Shown here: piece by piece, positions 10,739 through 17,314 of the stretch
How positions within the stretch are numbered: the stretch's first letter is position 1
Layout of the letters: each line of letters begins with the position of its first letter
Assembly (NCBI GenBank): GCA_000494145.1
Contig: AWOE01000040.1
Coordinates: forward strand, 1 to 17,314
Source: Candidatus Calditenuaceae archaeon JGI OTU-1
GTDB taxonomy: Archaea; Thermoproteota; Nitrososphaeria_A; Caldarchaeales; Calditenuaceae
Length of the DNA: 17,314 nucleotides
Direction: 5' to 3'
Translations under genes and position numbers: made by a program
Notes under the pieces: generated by a model
Seen by the model: only the letters and a program-made list of their open reading frames with translations
Told to the model about the DNA's origin: nothing
The model's database searches: none

Positions 10739-12742
10739 ATGAACGGCATGCGGTACCTTTTCCCGGCCGTCCTTCTTTTGGCGGTGCTGATCTTCCACCT
10801 TGCGCCTTTGCCGGTGCAGGGAGCCAGGATGCCTCAGAGCGGCTCGCTGTCGGTCGTCGACTGGTACTGGGGCAGGCCGGAGGCGAAGGTCGACGCGGGG
10901 CCTGGTGACGAGGGGATGCCTCTCACGGTGGTCCTAGTCAACACGAGGAAGGAGACGGTCTTCGGCGTGGCGGCCGAGCTCAGAACGCGGGGGCCCTTCA
11001 AGCCCCACGGCGGAGGTGATGTGGCTGCTGCCTACTCCTCGGTGCCTGCGAGGAGCGGCGACGCGGTCCCTCTGACCTTCGAGCTCGACGTCTCCCCCGA
11101 TGCCTCACCCGGCTCCTACCGGCTCGAGGTTTACGTTAGGTACAATCACGTCGACAGCGAGGGCGATCTGAGCTCGGCGACTTTCTTCGACTCGATAGAG
11201 GTTGAGCTGAAGGGTTCGCCGGGTAGGCCGGAGGTGCTGGACGTCGGCTGGGCATCCGGGTCCCCACCGGATCCCGGGTCTCTCGGCAGGTTGACGGTGG
11301 TTCTGGGGTTCAGGGAGAGGCTGCCCATCACTCGCCTCTCGGCGGAGCTGAGCCTTCCCGACGAACTCGTCGGATCCGACGGCGGCAAGTCGGTCGTCTC
11401 GGTCGTCGGCCAGAGCGCGGGAACGGTCTACACGGCGTCGTTCGACGTGATCCCGCTGAGTGACGTTCCGTCGAGGGTCGTCGCCGAGCTCAGGGTCGAG
11501 TACGTCCTCGAGTGGGGGACGAGAAGGTCCTTCGCCTACCGGCTGGAGGTGCCCTTGAAGGGGAGGACAGGGCTGGAGCTGAGGCTGGAGCCGACGGCGG
11601 TCGTGGCTGGCGCCTTCAACCCGCTCAGGCTGCAGGTCGGCAACACGGGTACGGAGGTCCTCAGGGACGTCGTCCTGACCTTCTCGACGCAGCCCGGATC
11701 GTCCATCACGCTCCTCAGGGGCTCGAGGGTGGAGCTGAGGGAAGTGAACGTCGGCGAGCTGGTGCTGCTGGATGGAGCCCTCGAGGTCTACGTCTCCCCC
11801 AACGCACCGGAGGGGCCCGCAACGCTGACGGTTAGGGCCGAGTTCTTGGACGGCTCCGGCATCAAGAGGATCGAGACGAGGGAGATCGGGCTCGTGGTGA
11901 CGAGACCGGTCAGGCAGGGCTTCGAGCTCGAGACCTCCGGTCAGACCCTCTTGGTCGGGAGGGAGGGCGAGCTGGGCTTCACGCTCAGGAACGTCTCGGG
12001 CGGAGAGGTCTCCGACGTCGAGGTCGTCGTCTCGGCCGTGGCGCCCCTCACGCTCCTCGGGCCTGGTGTCTTCAGGGCCGACTCCATCAAGGCAGACGAA
12101 CCCTTCAGCTTCAGAACGAAGGTCATCGTTTCGCCCACCGCCTCCGAGGGGGTCTACAGGCTGACGGTCTCGGTGACCTACAAGGACAGGTACGGCCGGC
12201 TCCTGAGCGAGGTCAGGGAGGTGGGCGTCCTCGTGAAGGGCCTCGTCCTGCTGAGGGTCTTCAACCTCGACGTGGTTACAGAGGACCCGGAGGCCCGCCT
12301 CATCTCTGTGACTGGGGACCTGCTGAACGAGGGCCTCTCGCCGTCGAGGATGGTCTGGGTCGAGCTCAGGGGACCCGACGTGGAATCCTCTACTCCCTCC
12401 TACCTCGGCGACGTCCAGCCCGGCGAGCAGAAGTCCTTCTCGGTCGAGGGTAGGCTCAGGGGCGACAGCGGCCAGGTCCTCCTGGTCTTCACATTCAGGG
12501 ACAGGTTCGCCGAAGTGCAGGAGCACACAGTCCCCCTCAACGTCAGGATCGAGGGTCAGGAAGTCCGGTTGGAGACGACCCGCACGACCACCCCGACCGT
12601 TACAGGCCAAAGCCCCTTCTCCCTCTCGTCCCTCGTCGGCATCGCGGGCTGGATCGCCTTCTTCGCCGTCCTCGCGATCTTGGCTTTCAGGAGGAGGGCG
12701 GGTAAACGTGGTGGAGGAGGAGCCAGCGCTGATCAGGTTTGA
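10739..12742 (+). CDS. Exported, membrane-anchored protein of tandem Ig-like (COG1361/S-layer-type) domains
   Basis: The 667-residue protein has an N-terminal signal sequence (hydrophobic core about 6-26, likely cut near VQG-AR). A series of about five beta-rich domains of roughly 110 residues follows, each opening with a strand pair and an N-T/N-G turn (TVVLVNTRKETVFGV, LRLQVGNTGTEVLRDV, FTLRNVSGGEVSDVEV, and GDLLNEGLSPSRMVWV). A Thr-rich stretch (TTRTTTPTVTG), one transmembrane helix (about 633-650) and a basic cytoplasmic end (RRRAGKR) complete it. This is the architecture of archaeal COG1361 proteins, often encoded beside LolD/MacB-type transporters, and an ABC ATPase overlaps its 3' end by 35 nt. 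ATG 10748 is an alternative start that gives a signal peptide with a basic residue next to Met. The extracellular ligand is unknown. Confidence 0.75.
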   Translation: MNGMRYLFPAVLLLAVLIFHLAPLPVQGARMPQSGSLSVVDWYWGRPEAKVDAGPGDEGMPLTVVLVNTRKETVFGVAAELRTRGPFKPHGGGDVAAAYSSVPARSGDAVPLTFELDVSPDASPGSYRLEVYVRYNHVDSEGDLSSATFFDSIEVELKGSPGRPEVLDVGWASGSPPDPGSLGRLTVVLGFRERLPITRLSAELSLPDELVGSDGGKSVVSVVGQSAGTVYTASFDVIPLSDVPSRVVAELRVEYVLEWGTRRSFAYRLEVPLKGRTGLELRLEPTAVVAGAFNPLRLQVGNTGTEVLRDVVLTFSTQPGSSITLLRGSRVELREVNVGELVLLDGALEVYVSPNAPEGPATLTVRAEFLDGSGIKRIETREIGLVVTRPVRQGFELETSGQTLLVGREGELGFTLRNVSGGEVSDVEVVVSAVAPLTLLGPGVFRADSIKADEPFSFRTKVIVSPTASEGVYRLTVSVTYKDRYGRLLSEVREVGVLVKGLVLLRVFNLDVVTEDPEARLISVTGDLLNEGLSPSRMVWVELRGPDVESSTPSYLGDVQPGEQKSFSVEGRLRGDSGQVLLVFTFRDRFAEVQEHTVPLNVRIEGQEVRLETTRTTTPTVTGQSPFSLSSLVGIAGWIAFFAVLAILAFRRRAGKRGGGGASADQV

Positions 12743-13424
12743 GGCGGTCCACAAGTTCTACAACTCAGGGGCCACGAGGGTCCACGCGCTGAGGGGCGTA
12801 AATCTGACGGTGGAGGAGGGGGAGATGACGGCGATAATGGGCCCCAGCGGCTCCGGGAAGAGCACGCTCCTCCACCTCATGGGCCTCCTCGACCGCCCCT
12901 CCTCCGGCAAGATCTACTTCAGGGGAAGGGACGTCTCGAGGCTGGGCGACGACGAGCTCTCAAGGCTGAGGGGTAGCGAGATCGGCTTCGTCTTCCAGAC
13001 CTACAACCTGATCCCCAGGCTCACGGTCCTCGAGAACGTGATGCTCCCCATGACGCTGGTGAAGAAGGTACCGGAGCAGGAGAGGCGGAACAGGGCGCTG
13101 AAGCTCCTGGAGCAGGTCGGCCTCGGCCACAGGGTTCACCAGAAGGCCGTCCTCCTCAGCGGAGGAGAGCAGCAGAGGGTCGCGATAGCGAGGGCCTTGG
13201 CCAACGACCCCTCGGTGATCCTCGCCGACGAGCCCACCGGCAACCTCGACAGCGCCACGGGTAAGCAGATCATGGAGATCTTCAGGGAGCTGAACGAGGC
13301 CGGGAGGACGATCGTCATCGTTACGCACAACGTCGAGGTCGCCGATTACGTCGGGAGGATCCTGCGGATAAGGGACGGCCAGATAGTCGGCGAGGAGCTG
13401 AAGCGTCCGAAGGTTGTCACGTGA
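12708..13424 (+). CDS. ABC transporter ATP-binding protein, LolD/MacB (FtsE-like) type
   Basis: The ATPase has 238 residues with all motifs intact: Walker A GPSGSGKST (45-53), Q-loop Gln97 in FVFQTYNLIPRLTVLENV, and signature LSGGEQQRVAIARAL (150-164). Walker B VILADEP (170-176) and the H-loop His207 in IVTHN are also present. The VHALRGVNLTVEEGEM start and the RLTVLENVMLPM segment are typical of the LolD/MacB/FtsE subgroup, which couples to FtsX-like permeases and often drives mechanical work and not classical transport. The reading frame starts at GTG 12708 inside the upstream gene (35-nt overlap); GTG 12711 is an equally possible start. No permease gene follows: the next gene is convergent and overlaps by 8 nt. 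Partner and substrate are unknown. Confidence 0.93.
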   Translation: MVEEEPALIRFEAVHKFYNSGATRVHALRGVNLTVEEGEMTAIMGPSGSGKSTLLHLMGLLDRPSSGKIYFRGRDVSRLGDDELSRLRGSEIGFVFQTYNLIPRLTVLENVMLPMTLVKKVPEQERRNRALKLLEQVGLGHRVHQKAVLLSGGEQQRVAIARALANDPSVILADEPTGNLDSATGKQIMEIFRELNEAGRTIVIVTHNVEVADYVGRILRIRDGQIVGEELKRPKVVT

Positions 13425-14754
13425 ACCCGAAACGCTCCCGCTTTACCCCCGCAGCCCTCCGCTCCTCGGCGGTCAGCTCGAAGGCTGCCCTCACGGCCCT
13501 CTCGAAGGCCGGCGACGGCGATACCCCCCTCCTCGACATCATCCTCCTCGCGGTCTCGAGCGCCGATTCGAGCGTCAGCTCGTAGAGTTCCCCGACGAGC
13601 GGCCTGGCGTGGATGGTGAAGGGAGGGACGTCGTCGGTCACGGTCCCGTAGATGTGGCTGAAGGCCCCTATCGCCTTCCCCGAGAAGACGAGCGTCCCGA
13701 TCGCCGACTTCACGTGGTCCCCGATCAGCGGCCCCAGGAAGGTCCTGCCCGTGTCCACGACCGTGTCGCCGACCCTGACCCGTACCGTTCCGTAGGTGTT
13801 CTTCAAGTTCGAGACGGTCGTCCCTGCGCCGAGGTTGACCCACTCGCCGACGTACGTGTGGCCGAGGTATCCGTGGTGCCGCTTGTTGGAGTAGCCCGCG
13901 ATCACCGAGCCCTCCACCTCCCCGCCCACCCTCGAGACCTCGCCGATGTAGGAGGAGCTGATGTGGGATCCGGGGAAGACGACGGAGCCCCTGCCGATGA
14001 AGCAGGGCCCCGAGATCCTCGAGTGGGACATGACCGTCGAGTCCTCTCCGATGTAGACGGGCCCCTTCCTCAGGTCCAAGGTGACGAACGGTTCCACCTC
14101 AGATCCCCTGCCGAGGTGGAGCTTCGTCGGATCGCCGATGACCCTCACGCCTTCGTCGAGCTCCCCGAGGATCTGGCCGTCGACGATCCGCTCCAGATCT
14201 CTTTGAAGGAGCTCCTCGGTCAGCGGTATCAGGTCCCACGCCGAGCCGAGCCTCCTGAGCCTCCCAGCGTCCAGCCGCTCTCTGAGCGAGGGCGAGAGGT
14301 GACGGAGGACCTCCATCCGGTCGAGGCCGCGTGACGCATCGAGCCCGTCCAGAGAGCGGAGGAGCTGCTCCCTCCCTACGAGCGCCACCACCAAGCTCCC
14401 TTCCGAGAGGACGGCCTTCCCGACCGAGTCGATCGATCCGAGAATCCCTGGCAACCTCTCGTCAACGAGGAACGTAGCATCGACGACCAGGACGCGCTCC
14501 GACTCGATCGAATCGGGGTCCGCCGAGAATGTGCTGCCGTGCCTCTCCTCGATCAGGTCGCGCAGGTGGTCCCTCGTGATGACGACGATGGGTGCTCCGT
14601 CCTCGGGGCGCATCCTCTCGGCCCTCTCGAGCAGCGTCGACGTCCCCACCCTCAGCTCCGGAACAGACCGGATAAGGGCCAGCGGCCCGAACATCCGAGG
14701 CTCGGTCTCGAGGAGGACCAGCTGAGCCGTCGTGCGATCCCCCCTCACCTTCAC
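13417..14754 (-). CDS. Alternative GlmU-type sugar-phosphate nucleotidyltransferase/acetyltransferase
   Basis: The 445-residue protein matches the alternative GlmU family (NTP_transf_4 domain plus left-handed beta helix) proposed to make UDP-GlcNAc from glucosamine 1-phosphate. The N-terminus carries the family's FGPLALIRSVPELRVGTSTL segment (about 22-41) in place of the classical GxGTRM pyrophosphorylase loop. From about residue 215 come hexapeptide repeats (YIGEDSTVMSHSRISGPCFI and onward). The diagnostic HHGYLGHTYVGEWVNLGAG and TVSNLKNTYGTVRV lie in this helix domain. A helical tail ends the protein. The GTG start at 14754 lies 3 nt after the moaB stop, so it is in that operon. Its stop codon overlaps the convergent ABC ATPase stop. 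Nucleotide and sugar specificity cannot be read from sequence. Confidence 0.82.
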   Translation of the reverse strand: MKVRGDRTTAQLVLLETEPRMFGPLALIRSVPELRVGTSTLLERAERMRPEDGAPIVVITRDHLRDLIEERHGSTFSADPDSIESERVLVVDATFLVDERLPGILGSIDSVGKAVLSEGSLVVALVGREQLLRSLDGLDASRGLDRMEVLRHLSPSLRERLDAGRLRRLGSAWDLIPLTEELLQRDLERIVDGQILGELDEGVRVIGDPTKLHLGRGSEVEPFVTLDLRKGPVYIGEDSTVMSHSRISGPCFIGRGSVVFPGSHISSSYIGEVSRVGGEVEGSVIAGYSNKRHHGYLGHTYVGEWVNLGAGTTVSNLKNTYGTVRVRVGDTVVDTGRTFLGPLIGDHVKSAIGTLVFSGKAIGAFSHIYGTVTDDVPPFTIHARPLVGELYELTLESALETARRMMSRRGVSPSPAFERAVRAAFELTAEERRAAGVKRERFGFT

Positions 14755-14757
14755 ACC

Positions 14758-15282
14758 CTACGCCTTCGCCAGGTGGACGAGGTGCGGAAGCTCCCGGGCC
14801 ACGATCTCGGCCGCGAGCCTGGCCCCGTCCGGAGAGCCGGGGAACGCGAAGACCGCCATACCCCTCACGATGCCAGCGGTCGCTCTGCTCAGCATCGCCG
14901 CGCCTCCTATCCTCCTGTAGCTCTCGATCCGGAGCAGCTCGCCGAAACCCGGAAGCTCCTTGTCGAAGAGCGGCCTCAACGCCTCGACCGTCACGTCCCT
15001 CGGTGTGACTCCGGTGCCTCCGATGACGACGAAGGCATCGCATCCGTCCTCGAGCGCCTTGAAGAGGACCCTCCTGATCATCCGGACGTCGTCGTCGACC
15101 ACGCCGTACCTCCTCACGTTGTGCCCGGCCCCTCGCAGGACCTCCTCCACCGCATCGCCCGACTCGTCCGTGAACCCCTCTTTCCTGAGCGCCTTGTTGT
15201 ACCTCGAGGTGCTTGCGGTCACTATCCCCACGGTGACCGATCTCGGCGCCGCCTCCCTGTGCTCCCTCACCGGGCCGCTCAT
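14758..15282 (-). CDS. moaB: MoaB/MogA-family molybdopterin adenylyltransferase
   Basis: MoaB in archaea adenylates molybdopterin before metal insertion in molybdenum or tungsten cofactor synthesis. The 174-residue length fits MoaB. Visible are VTVGIVTASTSRY at the first strand, DESGDAVEEVLRGAGHNV (39-56), the VVDDDVRMIRRVL block and the substrate-binding loop IGGTGVTPRDVTVEALRPLF (87-106). FAFPGSPDGARLAAEIV comes near the end. The ATG at 15282 has GGTGGTG immediately upstream and lies 30 nt after the cofD stop, with no TATA box, so it is internal to the operon. Its link to the F420-type genes upstream may reflect a shared cofactor need in redox enzymes; this is inference. Confidence 0.92.
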   Translation of the reverse strand: MSGPVREHREAAPRSVTVGIVTASTSRYNKALRKEGFTDESGDAVEEVLRGAGHNVRRYGVVDDDVRMIRRVLFKALEDGCDAFVVIGGTGVTPRDVTVEALRPLFDKELPGFGELLRIESYRRIGGAAMLSRATAGIVRGMAVFAFPGSPDGARLAAEIVARELPHLVHLAKA

Positions 15283-15312
15283 GTCACCACCGAGGATCCG
15301 TGGCTCATGGCT

Positions 15313-16251
15313 CTATCTGAGGGTTCCCGCGAACCTGAGGACCTCCTCCGCGAGCCTCCTGGCCTCCGAGCGGTCGGCCATGATCGTGTCCGTGACGTAG
15401 ACTCTGACGCCCAGCTCCGACTCGATCCTGGAGGAGAGGGACGCATCAGCCCTGTCGACGACGAACCCGTCGAGCCCGAAGAGCTCCGCGTAGTAGCGGG
15501 CAACGCCGTACGCCGACGGCTCCATCCCGAAGGCCCTCATCAGCCGGTCAGCGGGTCCCCTGAGGGCCCTGCCGCCGACTATCGGCGAGACCGCGACCTT
15601 CACCGCACCGCTCGACCTCACCGCATCGAGGACGCCCCTCGTCTCGAGGATGGGCCTGATGCTGAGGATCGGGTTGCTGGGGGCCACGAAGAGGAACCCG
15701 GATCCCTCGATCGCCTCGACCACGCCCGGCGCCGGCCTCTCGTCCTGCGACCTCTCAACGACGATCCGGAGCACCTCAGGCTCGGCTCTGTGCTTGACGA
15801 AGTACTCCTGAAACGTCATGGGCCCGTGCGACGTGACGACGGTCGTCCTGACCCTGCTGTCGGTCATCGGGATCACCCTGCACCTTATCCCGAGTCTCCT
15901 CGCCAGCAGCTCCGTCACCTCCGAGAGCCTCCAGCCCGAATTGAGGAGCTCTGTCCGGAGCAGGTTCGTTGCCAGGTCGGCGTCGCCGATCCTGAACCAG
16001 TTGTCCCTCCCGAGCCTGCCGAGGGCCTCGTTGCACCTGAACGTGTCACCGGCTACCCCCCATCCCCTCTCCCAGTCTCCTATGCCGGAGAGGGTGTAGA
16101 GGACCGTGTCGACGTCTGGCGATATGTGGAGTCCGTAGATCACCTCGTCGTCGGCCGTGTTGACGATCACGGTGAGCTCCTGGCCCACGAGGTCGTAGAG
16201 CCCCGCCGCGAACCTCGAACCCCCAACGCCTCCCGAGAGGAGGGCTATCAC
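15313..16251 (-). CDS. cofD: 2-phospho-L-lactate transferase (coenzyme F420 biosynthesis)
   Basis: CofD joins a phospholactyl (or enolpyruvyl) GDP derivative to the deazaflavin FO, giving F420-0 or dehydro-F420-0. The protein of about 312 residues shows LLSGGVGGSRFAAGL (4-18), VNTADDEVIYGLHISPDVDT (30-49), GWGVAGDTFRC (63-73), PMTDSRVRTTV (128-138) and SNPILSIRPIL (192-202), all family signatures. The GTG start overlaps the stop of the nitroreductase gene in a GTGA (16248-16251), a translational-coupling arrangement. The frame is open further upstream to 16665, but that part is antisense to nothing useful and overlaps the nitroreductase in another frame, so it is rejected. The gene is confidently recognised. 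Confidence 0.94.
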   Translation of the reverse strand: MIALLSGGVGGSRFAAGLYDLVGQELTVIVNTADDEVIYGLHISPDVDTVLYTLSGIGDWERGWGVAGDTFRCNEALGRLGRDNWFRIGDADLATNLLRTELLNSGWRLSEVTELLARRLGIRCRVIPMTDSRVRTTVVTSHGPMTFQEYFVKHRAEPEVLRIVVERSQDERPAPGVVEAIEGSGFLFVAPSNPILSIRPILETRGVLDAVRSSGAVKVAVSPIVGGRALRGPADRLMRAFGMEPSAYGVARYYAELFGLDGFVVDRADASLSSRIESELGVRVYVTDTIMADRSEARRLAEEVLRFAGTLR

Positions 16252-16895
16252 AGCGGCCTCCCCCACCTGTTGAGGGCGGCGACCTCCGACAGGGCCTTCC
16301 TCTCCGCGTCCCTCGTCCCTCCGGGCAGCCCTATCTCGACCAGCGCCTGGGGCTCGAAGTCCTCGGGCAGGTTCAGGACCCTTCTGACCGCATCGGGCGC
16401 GAAGAGGGGACCGCACCTCCAGCAGGCCCCGAGGCCCATCGCGTGCAGCGCCAGCAACAGGTTCTGGATGAAGGCCGCAACTGACTGGATCGCCATCACC
16501 CTCTCGCAGGCGTTCCGCCGCTCGTCCGGATACCTGTCCATCTCGCGCATCGTCATGCAGACAATGACGACCACCGATGCCCTGAGCGTCCTCTTCATAG
16601 ACTCCCTCACGATCGCCTCGACCTTCCAATCCGGTAAACCGTCTGACCGCAGGTCCCTCCTCCACTCCTCAGCCATCGCCTCGAGCAGCTCCCTCAGCAC
16701 CTCCCTGTCCTCGATCACGACGACCCTCCACGGTTGGGCGTTGTGGGCGCTGGGCGCCGTGGTCGCAACCTCCAGTGCCCTTATCACCTTCTGAAGGGGA
16801 ACCTCTCCCTCCCTCAGGAGCTTCGAGGACCTCCTGCTGGTGATGAAGAGGAGGAGCTCCTCCTCGTTGCAGGCACCGCCCTTCTCGCCGTTCAC
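16248..16895 (-). CDS. Nitroreductase-family FMN protein resembling the FbiB C-terminal domain (dehydro-F420-0 reductase)
   Basis: The 215-residue protein has the nitroreductase fold. SRRSSKLLREGEVP opens it, followed by TTAPSAHNAQPWRVVVIED (the FMN/partner contact region). Then come LLEAMAEEWRRDLRSDGLPD, IQSVAAFIQNLLLALHAMGLGACW and LNLPEDFEPQALVEIGLPGG. This order and wording match the C-terminal domain of actinobacterial FbiB, which reduces dehydro-F420-0 to F420-0. Here it stands alone without the CofE-like ligase domain. It is 4-nt coupled to cofD downstream and follows the CobY-like gene, supporting a role in F420 synthesis. The frame opens at GTG 16904, but GTG 16895 is preferred because GAGGTG lies 6 nt upstream of it. 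It could instead act on another substrate; nitroreductases are broad. Confidence 0.8.
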   Translation of the reverse strand: MNGEKGGACNEEELLLFITSRRSSKLLREGEVPLQKVIRALEVATTAPSAHNAQPWRVVVIEDREVLRELLEAMAEEWRRDLRSDGLPDWKVEAIVRESMKRTLRASVVVIVCMTMREMDRYPDERRNACERVMAIQSVAAFIQNLLLALHAMGLGACWRCGPLFAPDAVRRVLNLPEDFEPQALVEIGLPGGTRDAERKALSEVAALNRWGRPL

Positions 16896-16905
16896 GCTCA
16901 CCACC

Positions 16906-17314
16906 TCACAGCGCGAACCTCCTCGCCAGCCTCCTCGCGGCCTCCAGGTCTTCCGACGTGTTCACGTTAACGGCGAACGACTCCTCCTCCACGGTTACGA
17001 AGCGCGCGTTCGAGAGCAACTCTTCCAGCGTCGTCCCGGCCACGTAATGGATCAATTTGATGCCGGTGTGCTGCAGGTCTCCGGTAACCATCCTAACGGG
17101 GGAAGACGGCTTCAGCCCCAGCGAGGCGACGAGTGCCGCCGGTACCATCACCACGACCATCCTCTCCTCCCTCAGGTCCCCCGAGTGATGCCTGACGAGG
17201 AGCTCCTCCACCCTCGCCGGGTTGATGAACGGGACGTCGGCCGAGAAGGCCGCGTAGCTCTCCGATCCCATGGCCTCGAGCGCCGCATGCAGGTCGTCGT
17301 AGTGTCCCTTTCCG
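16906..17314 (-). CDS. CobY-like (COG2266) nucleotidyltransferase, C-terminal part (5' end outside window)
   Basis: About 136 residues are visible and the frame continues past the window end; the Met at 17271 is internal, since GKGHYDDLHAALEA precedes it in frame. The fragment matches the archaeal CobY group of GTP:cobinamide-phosphate guanylyltransferases: the GKGHYDDL loop, SYAAFSADVPFIN (the Asp-containing metal region), MVVVMVPAALVASLGL, HTGIKLI, and the family ending FAVNVNTSEDLEAARRLA. The nucleotide-binding GGxGTRM loop would be in the missing part. Position at the head of an operon with an FbiB-like nitroreductase and cofD raises the possibility that it supplies the GDP-activated substrate of CofD, as CofC does. 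The product could equally be a true CobY for cobamide synthesis. The stop codon is separated from GTG 16904 by one base and from the preferred nitroreductase start (16895) by 10. Confidence 0.78.
   Translation of the reverse strand, partial: GKGHYDDLHAALEAMGSESYAAFSADVPFINPARVEELLVRHHSGDLREERMVVVMVPAALVASLGLKPSSPVRMVTGDLQHTGIKLIHYVAGTTLEELLSNARFVTVEEESFAVNVNTSEDLEAARRLARRFAL

Noticed and set aside
11105..12754. A 549-codon open frame on the minus strand
   Set aside because: It mirrors the exported protein and its translation is rich in Arg/Glu/Asp/His repeats with no domain; it is an antisense shadow.
16252..16665. N-terminal extension of cofD
   Set aside because: The CofD family starts at the LLSGGVGG strand; the extra frame is out-of-frame nitroreductase sequence.
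14539..16794. A 751-codon open frame on the plus strand
   Set aside because: It is antisense to four recognised genes (GlmU-type, moaB, cofD, nitroreductase) and shows only low-complexity Arg/Pro/Asp-rich translation, as expected from a GC-rich shadow frame.
1..17314. CRISPR arrays, insertion sequences, prophage or integration sites
   Set aside because: No regularly spaced repeats, transposase or integrase genes, or terminal inverted repeats were seen; the window is ordinary gene-dense chromosome.

Overview
The window is from a high-GC (roughly 60% or more by eye) archaeon. The evidence is eukaryote/archaea-type information genes (Elf1-type elongation factor, eL42, eS27, Dim2/Pno1-like KH protein), the archaeal bifunctional fructose-1,6-bisphosphate aldolase/phosphatase, TATA boxes about 25-32 nt before start codons, and strong use of AGG for arginine. 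Elf1, a VKOR-type disulfide system and mostly leaderless genes suggest a TACK-group, probably thermophilic lineage. I cannot name the genus.

Layout. 1-349 (+) is the 3' end of hisB. 418-1765 (+) holds two overlapping TenA-family genes; the first lacks the catalytic cysteine. 1792-3994 (+) holds elf1, rpsJ and truD. 3998-6233 (-) reads, in transcription order, a membrane-anchored thioredoxin-like protein, a VKOR homologue and then fbp (FBP aldolase/phosphatase). 6352-7386 (+) is an unknown protein followed by a Dim2/Pno1-like KH protein. 7397-7717 (-) is a second unknown. 7718-7862 is a divergent intergenic region containing three contiguous hairpins. 7863-8353 (+) is rpl44e-rps27e. 8359-9872 (-) is two tiny ACT-domain-like genes followed by ilvC. 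9969-10691 (+) is an FKBP-type prolyl isomerase. 10739-13424 (+) is an exported repeat-domain protein overlapping an ABC ATPase with no permease. 13417 to the window end (-) is an operon-like run that reads, in transcription order, a CobY-like nucleotidyltransferase (cut by the window edge), an FbiB-C-terminus-like nitroreductase, cofD, moaB and an alternative-GlmU-type nucleotidyltransferase/acyltransferase.

Functional groupings. The thioredoxin/VKOR pair forms an oxidative disulfide-bond system. The ACT pair with ilvC points to branched-chain amino-acid synthesis with a split regulatory subunit. The CobY-like, nitroreductase and CofD genes form a probable coenzyme F420 cluster.

Genes are very tightly packed. 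Convergent pairs are separated by 3, 10 and 5 nt, and one pair overlaps by 8 nt. The TATA boxes of first genes of transcription units sit where the start codon should coincide with the RNA 5' end, while several internal operon genes carry Shine-Dalgarno motifs. No tRNA, rRNA, CRISPR array, insertion sequence or origin was seen. No gene-free stretch exceeds about 145 nt. The clearest unusual items are the F420-like cluster, the split ACT pair, the permease-less ABC pair, the in-frame 51-bp tandem duplication at the thioredoxin start, and the triple hairpin.
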